Source of the DNA: Actinomycetota bacterium
GTDB taxonomy: Bacteria > Actinomycetota > Humimicrobiia > Humimicrobiales > Humimicrobiaceae
Assembly: GCA_023379515.1 (NCBI GenBank)
Contig: JAMCQQ010000265.1
Coordinates: forward strand, 1 to 8,418
Reading direction: 5' to 3'
Length of the DNA: 8,418 nt
Shown here one piece after another: positions 1-6,339 of the stretch (position 1 is the first letter of the stretch; each line of letters begins with the position of its first letter). The notes under the pieces were generated by a model. That model did no database searches and was not told where the DNA came from. It saw nothing but the letters and a program-made list of their open reading frames with translations. A program made the position numbers and the translations under genes.

Positions 1-1336
1 TAAAATCTTCTTCAGCTTCATATTTTACAAAATACATCTGCCTTATAATGTTTACATAGTAATAAAGAGATATAACACTTGTCAGAACGCCGATTATGAC
101 AAGCCAGGTAAGATTTGATGAAATACCAGCCTGAAATATAAACAGCTTGCCGATAAAACCTGCAAAAGGAGGCAACCCAACCATGGAAATCAAAAAGATT
201 ATCATGCAAATTGAAATGAAAGGATTTGTATACCCAATACCTGCAAAGGCTGAAATAGCTTCAGACTTTCTGGTCCTCTCAACAAGCATTGCCACTGCAA
301 ATGCACCAAGGTTCATCGTTACGTAAGCCATCAGATAAATCATCACAGCCCATTGAGCTGAAATCGAAGCTGCAGCAAAACCAATCAACATATACCCTGC
401 ATGAGAAATGCTCGAATAAGCCATAAGCCTTTTGAAATTCTTTTGAGGCAGTGCCATTAAATTTCCCAATATGGCACTCAGCATGGACATTATTATAATG
501 AACAGGATCACCCAGAGAGAATTCCTGAAATCACTTATTCCAATATAAAGTAATCTTACGAGACCTGCAAATGCTGCAATTTTTGCAATCGTTGTTATCA
601 AGGCAGTGATAATTGTTGGTGCCCCTTCATAGGTGTCCGGCGCCCAGAAATGAAAAGGTGCAGCAGCAATCTTAAATCCAAAGCCAATTAAAGACATTAC
701 CACTCCAATGATAAGGAGATAATTGTTCTGCAGCATACTCCCCTGGGTTACTGCTTTCGAAACAGCCGCAAGATTGACTTCCCCGGTTGCGCCATATATC
801 ATTGAAAATCCGTAAACCATAATTGCAGAAGCAAGAATGCCAAGTATGAAGTATTTTAAAGCTGCTTCATTTGATTTCTCATTCATTTTTTCATAGCCTG
901 CAAGGATATAGGTCGGTATGCTTACGAGTTCAAGCGATATGAAGAGCATTATCAAATCTCCTGCGGCACTCATCAGCATGGCCCCAACCGTAACCATCAG
1001 GATAAGGAAGTAAAATTCTCCAAGGTTTCGTTTTGTACGAACACTGTCTTTTACGTAACCGGCAGAAAGCCCGACAATAATAAGTGCAGCCGCAAGAATA
1101 AAAACTCTGAAGAAATTAGAAAAGTTCTCAATGACAAATGAGCTGCTAAAAAATATACCTGTATTGTAAAAATTAAAAATAAAAATTGCCACAATACCTG
1201 CAACCAGTCCAATTGCAGTAATCGGAGCAATGGCCCCATCGAATTTCTTTCCTATAAATACTGACAGCAGAAGTATGAGCAACCCCGCACAGGTTATTAT
1301 TATTTCCGGTATGATTGACACAACATCAACGCTCAT
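1..1336 (-). CDS. nuoN: NADH-quinone oxidoreductase subunit N (ND2 family, proximal antiporter-like pump), 3' end cut by window edge
   Basis: NuoN is the antiporter-like subunit nearest the quinone end of the membrane arm, next to NuoK. The minus-strand frame from ATG at 1334-1336 runs without a stop to base 1 (445 full codons); some 40-50 residues are probably missing when set against the usual 480-500. It begins MSVDVVSIIPEIII, a normal NuoN start. An in-frame TAA only 6 bases upstream makes this the only usable start. Key residues: Glu136 in SLELVSIPTYILAG, Lys222 in GFKIAAAPFHFWAPDTYEGAPT, Lys252 in AKIAAF and Lys397 in GFIGKLFIF. They match E. coli Glu133, Lys217, Lys247 and Lys395. The SSISHAGY motif (308-315) is also typical. 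After EGAPT the usual Pro-Val is replaced by Ile-Ile (TIITALIT), a minor deviation in the central helix. The ribosome site AGAAAGG is 12 bases from ATG, so initiation may be modest. Confidence 0.97.
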   Translation of the reverse strand, partial: MSVDVVSIIPEIIITCAGLLILLLSVFIGKKFDGAIAPITAIGLVAGIVAIFIFNFYNTGIFFSSSFVIENFSNFFRVFILAAALIIVGLSAGYVKDSVRTKRNLGEFYFLILMVTVGAMLMSAAGDLIMLFISLELVSIPTYILAGYEKMNEKSNEAALKYFILGILASAIMVYGFSMIYGATGEVNLAAVSKAVTQGSMLQNNYLLIIGVVMSLIGFGFKIAAAPFHFWAPDTYEGAPTIITALITTIAKIAAFAGLVRLLYIGISDFRNSLWVILFIIIMSMLSAILGNLMALPQKNFKRLMAYSSISHAGYMLIGFAAASISAQWAVMIYLMAYVTMNLGAFAVAMLVERTRKSEAISAFAGIGYTNPFISICMIIFLISMVGLPPFAGFIGKLFIFQAGISSNLTWLVIIGVLTSVISLYYYVNIIRQMYFVKYEAEEDF

Positions 1337-1422
1337 ATTTTATAAAAACCTTTCTAAATATTTTCTGATTTATCCATCAGTATTTTAAACAAATTATTTA
1401 ACATTCCCGTACAAACCTTTCC
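1337..1422 (-). other. nuoM-nuoN intergenic gap (86 bases), AT-rich, with a weak inverted repeat
   Basis: This is the longest non-coding stretch here. The coding strand holds a 5-base inverted repeat CTGAT/ATCAG (arms 1376-1380 and 1365-1369, loop 6 bases). It also holds a 16-codon ATG frame (1354-1404) ending in TAG just before the nuoN ribosome site AGAAAGG (1349-1355), which is 12 bases from the nuoN ATG. The hairpin lacks the GC stem and T-run of an intrinsic terminator. I see no convincing promoter. Confidence 0.5.
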
Positions 1423-2889
1423 CTACATTCCCAGTATAAGAATAACGGAATTATTAATCATATTAATGATTGGAGCAGGATATACGCCAATCAGGATTAT
1501 TATTACTATAAGCGGCAGCAAAGTTACAAATTCAAGCCAGTTCAATCTTTTCAGCTCACCTAGCTTTTCGTTGTATTTGCCAAAAATAACTCTCTGCAGC
1601 ATCCATAACAGATATGCTGCGCCGAGGACTATCCCTATGACTGCAATATAAACCATAACTTTTGAAAAAACGTTTCCTTTTGTAAAAGTTCCAAGAAGAA
1701 CCAGGAACTCACCCCAGAAACCGCTCAATCCCGGAAGTCCAAGTGATGCAAAAGAAGTAAATGCAAGTATTCCTGCAAGCAGAGGAGTCTTGTTAGCTAA
1801 ACCTCCCATATCTTCGATCATCCTTGTATGGGTCCTTTCATATAACATGCCAACAAGCAGGAAGAGCATTCCGGTTATGACCCCATGGTTGAACATCTGG
1901 AGCACCGCTCCGTTAATTGCTGTCGGGGTTAGTGATGATATTCCTAACATCACAAACCCCATGTGTGAAACTGATGAAAAAGCAACAAGACGTTTCAAAT
2001 CTTTCTGAATAAGACTTGCAAGGGCACCATAGATGATCCCTATTACTGCAAGTATTGCTATTGCCGGTGCCCAGCTTTTTGAGGCTTCGGGAAGAACGGG
2101 AATTCCTATTCTTATGAATCCATACGAACCCATCTTCAGTAAAATACCTGCAAGCAGCACACTGCCCGCCGTAGGGGCCTCAGTATGAGCGTCAGGAAGC
2201 CATGTATGGAACGGAAACATTGGCACTTTGATTGCAAATCCCATAAAAAGCAGCAGGAAAATCCAATTTTGCAGACCCGGTGCCAGGCTGTTTTTTGTAA
2301 GTTCCATAATATCAAAAGTCTGCAACCCTGAGTTGAAGTAAATCATCAGGATACCAACGAGCATCAGGACACTTCCAAAAAGTGTGTAAATGAAGAACTT
2401 AATTGCCGCATACATCCTGTTTGCACTTCCCCAGATGCCGATGAGAAAATACATCGGAAGCAATACAAGCTCCCAGAATATATAAAACAGGATTAAATCA
2501 AGGGCGATAAATACACCAATCATTCCGGTAGCCAATAGAAGCAACAGGGCAAAAAATACTTTGGGCTTATTGGTTATGTTCCACGAAACCAGTATGCCAA
2601 GGACAGTCAACAGACAGGTCAGGAATATAAATGGCATGCTTATACCATCCACACCAAGATGATAATAGATATTTACGCCAGGTATCCAGTGGTATTTTTC
2701 TTCAAACTGCATCCCACCCTGGGAACCATTAAAATTTAACCAGAGGAAAATACTCAGCCCAAGTATAACCAGCGCCGTAATAAGCGCAATCCATTTTGCA
2801 CTTTTTTCACCCTTGTTCGGTAACAGTGCAATAACAAGCATACCTATAATCGGTATAAAGGTTATCAAAGTTAGTATATTAAAGCCCAT
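1423..2889 (-). CDS. nuoM: NADH-quinone oxidoreductase subunit M (ND4 family, middle antiporter-like pump)
   Basis: NuoM is the middle proton-pumping subunit, lying between NuoL and NuoN, with about 14 membrane helices. Length 488 residues is typical (E. coli NuoM is about 509). Key residues: Glu140 in FWELVLLPMYFLIGIWG, Lys221 in AIKVPMFPFHTWLPDAHTEAPT, Lys252 in LLKMGSYG, His335 in MFNHGVITG and Glu394 in SGFWGEFLV. They correspond to E. coli Glu144, Lys234, Lys265, His348 and Glu407. The YERTHTR motif (350-356) is also present. HTEAPT rather than NuoL's MEGPT, and YERTHTR, separate it from NuoL and NuoN. It starts at ATG behind a perfect AGGAGG. Its stop (TAG) is followed by the widest gap in the window (86 bases) before nuoN. 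Confidence 0.97.
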   Translation of the reverse strand: MGFNILTLITFIPIIGMLVIALLPNKGEKSAKWIALITALVILGLSIFLWLNFNGSQGGMQFEEKYHWIPGVNIYYHLGVDGISMPFIFLTCLLTVLGILVSWNITNKPKVFFALLLLLATGMIGVFIALDLILFYIFWELVLLPMYFLIGIWGSANRMYAAIKFFIYTLFGSVLMLVGILMIYFNSGLQTFDIMELTKNSLAPGLQNWIFLLLFMGFAIKVPMFPFHTWLPDAHTEAPTAGSVLLAGILLKMGSYGFIRIGIPVLPEASKSWAPAIAILAVIGIIYGALASLIQKDLKRLVAFSSVSHMGFVMLGISSLTPTAINGAVLQMFNHGVITGMLFLLVGMLYERTHTRMIEDMGGLANKTPLLAGILAFTSFASLGLPGLSGFWGEFLVLLGTFTKGNVFSKVMVYIAVIGIVLGAAYLLWMLQRVIFGKYNEKLGELKRLNWLEFVTLLPLIVIIILIGVYPAPIINMINNSVILILGM

Positions 2890-2895
2890 TAACTG

Positions 2896-2901
2896 CCTCC
2901 T
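2896..2901 (-). promoter_or_regulatory. Strong ribosome binding site of nuoM
   Basis: A full AGGAGG lies 6 bases before the nuoM ATG (2887-2889). It is the best ribosome site in the window. Confidence 0.85.
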
Positions 2902-2917
2902 GTCCTAGCAAAATTAT

Positions 2918-4858
2918 TTAAAATCGTATTCTGATTATCAGATAAACCACATAAACCGCAAGAACTCCAAACATTACTATCGCATACCCTGAAATATTTC
3001 CGGTTTGCAGCAACCTCAGTCTCTTGCCGCTGTTATAAGTTTCGCTTGCTGTCCAGTTAACAAGACTATCAACGACACCACTGTCAAATATATGGACACC
3101 TTTGGATATTATTACAGTTACCTTGCCAACCAGATTTATAAATCCATCAATTATGCCTTTATCAAACCTGTTAATTAAATTGGCAAATTTAATGGTAGGT
3201 CTGATAATTGCGGTTAAATTAAAATCATCCATGTAATACTTATTGACCAATACTTTATAGTATGGCTTAACATAACGGTAAAACCAATCCTTAGGCACAA
3301 CTTTCTTGCCATACATAAGGTAAGCGAGCAAGATTCCAATCAAACCAACTGAAACGGAAATGATCATAGGAATAATATTAAATCCTGCTTCGGATAAATG
3401 CATGCTGCCGGTTATAAATTTTGCAAGGGTATATTTTTCAGGCAATAAGAGAGGAATCCCAACATAACCTGCAAAAGCCGCAAATACTGCAAGAATAACC
3501 AGGGGAATTGTCATTGATTTTGGTGATTCATGAGCGTGCTCGGAAGCTTTACTTGGTTTGCCATAAAAAGCTGTAAATATCAGTCTGAACATATAAAAAG
3601 CTGTAAGAAATGCTGTAAAGGCTCCAACTATAAATATAATATATCTCCTGTTTTCAAAAGCAAAACCTAAGATTTCATCCTTGCTCCAGAAACCTGCAAG
3701 CAACGGGAATCCTGAAAGAGACAGGGCGCCGACAATAAATGTCCAGGTGGTAGTTTTCATTTTTTTTGAAAGACCGCCCATCTCTGTAATTTCCTGAGTA
3801 TGGGTTGAATGTATGACACTTCCAGAGCCAAGGAAGAGGAGAGCTTTAAAGAAAGCATGTGTCATCAAATGAAACATGCCAGCCGCAAAAGCTCCTATGC
3901 CAAGCGCAAACATCATATAGCCAAGCTGACTTATTGTTGAATAAGCCAGAATCTTTTTTATATCAGTCTGAACCACTGCAATTGTTGCAGCAAAAATAGC
4001 TGTAAATGTACCGATTATTGCAACAACAAGCATAGTTTGAGGCGATTGAGAAAAAATCGGAAAACTTCTGCCTACAAGATAAACGCCTGCTGCAACCATT
4101 GTGGCAGCGTGTATCAGTGCACTGACCGGAGTGGGGCCTTCCATGGCATCAGGAAGCCAAACATGAAATGGGAACTGTGCAGACTTACCCATTGCACCGC
4201 AGAATATTAAAATCGTCGCTGCTGTCACAATTCCGGATGATATCTGGCCCGAGCTTGCTGCGCCGAAAACATCCTTAAAGACAAGTGTTCCTGTATTAAA
4301 GAACAGCAGCAGCAGCCCGATGAGCATCCCTACATCACCGATCCTTGTGACCAGGAATGCTTTCTTTGCTGCATCACTGGCCGCCTGTTTCTCATACCAG
4401 AATCCGATAAGCAGATAGGAACATAACCCGACTAGCTCCCAGCAAATATACAATTGAAGATAATTGTCGGCAAAAACAAGGCCAAGCATTGAGGCGCTGA
4501 AAAGTTGAAGATATGCATAGAAAAGCCAGAACCTGCTGTCACCATGCATATAACCAATAGAGTAAAGGTGAACAAGAAAGCTTACGATACTTACCACTAC
4601 CAGCATCATTGCAGAAAGCCCGTCTGCAAGCATTCCCATGCTGATTTTAATATTTCCGGTAATATACCAGGTCATCCCTATCGAGACAGGTCCTCTTGTA
4701 AATACCAGGAAAACAGTATAAAAGGACAGAAGTATGCATAAGCCCATAATGGCAGTTGATATCCTGGATCCAATATTCCCGAATCTTTTTCCTATCAGCA
4801 AAGCTATTATGAAGCCTGCTACCGGAAGCAACGGTATATACCAAATTATCTGGGCCAA
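2918..4858 (-). CDS. nuoL: NADH-quinone oxidoreductase subunit L (ND5 family, distal antiporter-like pump), TTG start
   Basis: NuoL is the distal proton-pumping subunit of the membrane arm. It is expected to have 16 helices, with a long lateral helix running back along NuoM and NuoN. Length 646 residues is normal to slightly long. Pump residues seen: Glu141 in CWELVGLCSYLLIGFW, Asp174 in TRIGDVG, Lys225 in GKSAQFPFHVWLPDAMEGPT, His250 in ALIHAATM, His330, His334 and Lys338 in FHLMTHAFFKALLFL, and Lys393 in WSKDEIL. These match E. coli Glu144, Asp178, Lys229, His254, His334, His338, Lys342 and Lys399. The C-terminal part (about 555-620) is amphipathic, fitting the lateral helix, followed by a last membrane helix (622-642). 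The TTG start has GGAAGG 6 bases upstream. nuoM follows after 28 bases. No unusual residue was noticed in the pump core. Confidence 0.97.
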   Translation of the reverse strand: MAQIIWYIPLLPVAGFIIALLIGKRFGNIGSRISTAIMGLCILLSFYTVFLVFTRGPVSIGMTWYITGNIKISMGMLADGLSAMMLVVVSIVSFLVHLYSIGYMHGDSRFWLFYAYLQLFSASMLGLVFADNYLQLYICWELVGLCSYLLIGFWYEKQAASDAAKKAFLVTRIGDVGMLIGLLLLFFNTGTLVFKDVFGAASSGQISSGIVTAATILIFCGAMGKSAQFPFHVWLPDAMEGPTPVSALIHAATMVAAGVYLVGRSFPIFSQSPQTMLVVAIIGTFTAIFAATIAVVQTDIKKILAYSTISQLGYMMFALGIGAFAAGMFHLMTHAFFKALLFLGSGSVIHSTHTQEITEMGGLSKKMKTTTWTFIVGALSLSGFPLLAGFWSKDEILGFAFENRRYIIFIVGAFTAFLTAFYMFRLIFTAFYGKPSKASEHAHESPKSMTIPLVILAVFAAFAGYVGIPLLLPEKYTLAKFITGSMHLSEAGFNIIPMIISVSVGLIGILLAYLMYGKKVVPKDWFYRYVKPYYKVLVNKYYMDDFNLTAIIRPTIKFANLINRFDKGIIDGFINLVGKVTVIISKGVHIFDSGVVDSLVNWTASETYNSGKRLRLLQTGNISGYAIVMFGVLAVYVVYLIIRIRF

Positions 4859-4864
4859 ATCTTA

Positions 4865-4870
4865 CCTTCC
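4865..4870 (-). promoter_or_regulatory. Ribosome binding site of nuoL, supports the TTG start
   Basis: GGAAGG lies 6 bases before the TTG at 4856-4858, within the 21-base nuoK-nuoL gap. There is no ATG near it in frame, and the following residues (AQIIWYIPLLP) are the normal NuoL beginning. Confidence 0.75.
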
Positions 4871-4879
4871 TTTAAATCT

Positions 4880-5209
4880 TTACCACTTTAAAATATTTAC
4901 ATTATTTATATCAACAGTTCTCTTTCTTCTATATACCGACAATATGATTGCCAGCCCTACTCCAACCTCGCATGCAGCAACCACGATTACAAAAACAGCA
5001 AACATCTGTCCGGTAATTTTATCCGGAGTTGTAAAGCTTGAAAAAGCAACCAGATTTATAAGAACTGCATTTAGGATCAATTCAACAGAAAGAAGTATAT
5101 GGATAAGATGTCTTTTTGTTAAAACCCCATACAATCCTATACAGAAAAGAACTGCTGAAATTATTAAAAAATATATAAGTTTTAATTCCAAACCATTCTG
5201 AAACAACAT
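4880..5209 (-). CDS. nuoK: NADH-quinone oxidoreductase subunit K (ND4L family)
   Basis: NuoK is a three-helix membrane subunit between NuoJ and NuoN. It carries two buried glutamates in the proton path. Glu43 in SVELILNAV corresponds to E. coli Glu36, and Glu81 in AACEVGVGLA corresponds to Glu72. The C-terminus RRKRTVDINNVNILKW has the usual basic turn and the closing LKW. Length is 109 residues against 100-101 in E. coli; most of the excess is a slightly longer N-terminus. ATG overlaps the nuoJ stop by one base. Only a weak GAGAG (5219-5223) lies 9 bases upstream, so re-initiation from nuoJ translation is likely. Cys80 beside the second Glu replaces the usual Ala; the effect is unknown. Confidence 0.97.
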   Translation of the reverse strand: MLFQNGLELKLIYFLIISAVLFCIGLYGVLTKRHLIHILLSVELILNAVLINLVAFSSFTTPDKITGQMFAVFVIVVAACEVGVGLAIILSVYRRKRTVDINNVNILKW

Positions 5210-5838
5210 CAGTAATCACTCTCTTCTGGCTTATTTTTTATACGGTTGCTTTCAGTATTTCCATCATTTAAGCTCGAATTTCCAGTATCTTTTATATTTT
5301 CAATATCTGCACCATTTTTTTCAGCATTCTCGCCATTAGCAGCTTCCTCTTCGACTTCCTTCTTTTCTTTCATCGCCAGGACTACGGAGCCGATAAGCGC
5401 TGCGAGTAAAAGCAGGGATGCAACTTCAAATGGCAGGGTATACCTGGAAAATAGAATGTCTGCAAATTCTTTCATTGAAACAATTTTTAAACCGGATGAA
5501 TTTTCTGCAACAACATTTATCTTTGAATAATAGAAAACTACCGTCAGGGAAACGAACAATATTACCGCAATCAGTGCTGCAAATATCTTCTGGTTATTTG
5601 AGATGTTTGTTGAATCTCCAACATTCGTACGCGTAAGCATAAGAGCAAATATTATAAGTACTATAACAGAACCGATATAAACCAGAATTTGAGCAGCAGC
5701 CAGATACTGGGCCCTCAGCATTATAAAATAAATGGCAACACATAAAAGGGTGACGGCCAGATAAAATGCAGAATGCAGAATATGCTTTCCGGCAATTACC
5801 ATAATTGCCGAAAATATTAAAATTAAACTAACTATCAT
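5209..5838 (-). CDS. nuoJ: NADH-quinone oxidoreductase subunit J (ND6 family) with long acidic C-terminal tail
   Basis: NuoJ is a five-helix membrane subunit beside NuoH and NuoK. Its third helix (AAAQILVYIGSVIVLIIFALML, residues 47-68) carries the VYxG motif whose pi-bulge belongs to the coupling mechanism. Further helices lie at about 3-17, 22-40, 85-104 and 135-155. From the ATG it is 209 residues, longer than the usual 165-185. The excess is the tail at 157-209: hydrophilic, rich in Glu, Asn, Asp and Lys, with no membrane segment. Start: the ATG at 5838 has no ribosome site at normal distance, and its N-terminus is about 5 residues shorter than in E. coli or Thermus relatives. An in-frame ATT at 5859 follows AAGGAG by 6 bases and would add 7 residues (after Met: LAFILF). 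The TAA before it limits any further extension. The stop TGA overlaps the nuoK ATG by one base (TGATG), typical of coupled translation. Confidence 0.93.
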   Translation of the reverse strand: MIVSLILIFSAIMVIAGKHILHSAFYLAVTLLCVAIYFIMLRAQYLAAAQILVYIGSVIVLIIFALMLTRTNVGDSTNISNNQKIFAALIAVILFVSLTVVFYYSKINVVAENSSGLKIVSMKEFADILFSRYTLPFEVASLLLLAALIGSVVLAMKEKKEVEEEAANGENAEKNGADIENIKDTGNSSLNDGNTESNRIKNKPEESDY

Positions 5839-5865
5839 AAATAAAATAAAAGCTAAAATCTTTTA

Positions 5866-5871
5866 CTCCTT
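5866..5871 (-). promoter_or_regulatory. Ribosome binding site AAGGAG between nuoI and nuoJ
   Basis: The strong AAGGAG lies 27 bases before the first ATG of nuoJ (5836-5838), too far for normal initiation. It is 6 bases before an in-frame ATT (5857-5859). It is either the site for a rare ATT start or serves nuoJ by an unusual spacing. Confidence 0.75.
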
Positions 5872-5875
5872 AATT

Positions 5876-6334
5876 TTATGCTGGTTCATTTTCAATATTC
5901 TCTTTTGTTTCTTCTTTTTTTTCATCCACATAAACAGTCTTCATTTGCAGCTCTTCTTTTTGTCTTATAAAATCCTGCCTTGATCTGCCGATAAACTCAT
6001 GCTCCTGAGTCTGCTGAAGCGCGCCAAATGGGCATACATCGATACAAATTCTGCAAAACATGCAGAGGCCATAATTTACCATATATATTTCCGGTTGTTT
6101 CTCCCCTTCTTTTTTCACGACAGTTATGCAGTGCTGGGGACAGTTCTTTTCACATATACCGCAAGCAGTGCATCTGTATACCGGAGGGTCAAGCTGCTTC
6201 ATTCGAAGCCTTATCAATCCCTGTCCCCTGTCAGCAATCTCGACTTTCCTGTAAGGATATAAAAGAGTTACAGGCTTTGAAAAGAAAGCCTTAAGGGTCG
6301 TTTTTAATCCTTTAATTAATCCGGTTCCCAACAA
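5876..6334 (-). CDS. nuoI: NADH-quinone oxidoreductase subunit I, two [4Fe-4S] ferredoxin protein, TTG start
   Basis: NuoI (TYKY/Nqo9 family) carries clusters N6a and N6b, which pass electrons to the last cluster in NuoB near the quinone site. Two complete ferredoxin motifs are seen: Cys55-58-61-65 (CTACGICEKNCP) and Cys91-94-97-101 (CMFCRICIDVCP). Each has C-x2-C-x2-C-x3-C spacing. The N-terminus (GLIKGLKTTLKAFF...YPY, residues 5-28) matches the membrane-lying helices of the family, so the start must be one of the two adjacent TTG codons at 6334 or 6331. Length is 152 residues, on the short side but usual for 11-subunit complexes. The C-terminus after about residue 125 is rich in Lys and Glu (EKKEETKENIENEPA) and is probably disordered. 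The nuoH stop is 5 bases upstream. In complexes without NuoE/F/G, the NuoI surface is a plausible docking place for the electron donor; that is inference. Confidence 0.97.
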   Translation of the reverse strand: MLGTGLIKGLKTTLKAFFSKPVTLLYPYRKVEIADRGQGLIRLRMKQLDPPVYRCTACGICEKNCPQHCITVVKKEGEKQPEIYMVNYGLCMFCRICIDVCPFGALQQTQEHEFIGRSRQDFIRQKEELQMKTVYVDEKKEETKENIENEPA

Positions 6335-6339
6335 TTTAA

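Noticed and set aside
1051..1239. 62-codon minus-strand frame in the nuoN region
   Set aside because: It is in a different frame from the uninterrupted nuoN frame, which carries all expected NuoN motifs.
2890..2917. Possible terminator or promoter between nuoL and nuoM
   Set aside because: The 28 bases hold the nuoM ribosome site and no GC stem with a T-run; nothing resembles a promoter.
4734..5201. 155-codon plus-strand open frame across the nuoK-nuoL junction
   Set aside because: It lies antisense to two well-supported genes. Its product shows no recognisable motif, and it has the composition expected of the reverse complement of membrane-protein codons.
5246..5530. 94-codon plus-strand frame rich in Ser and Phe opposite the nuoJ tail
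   Set aside because: Its Ser/Phe bias is what the reverse of the Glu/Lys/Asn-rich nuoJ codons gives; it has no independent support.
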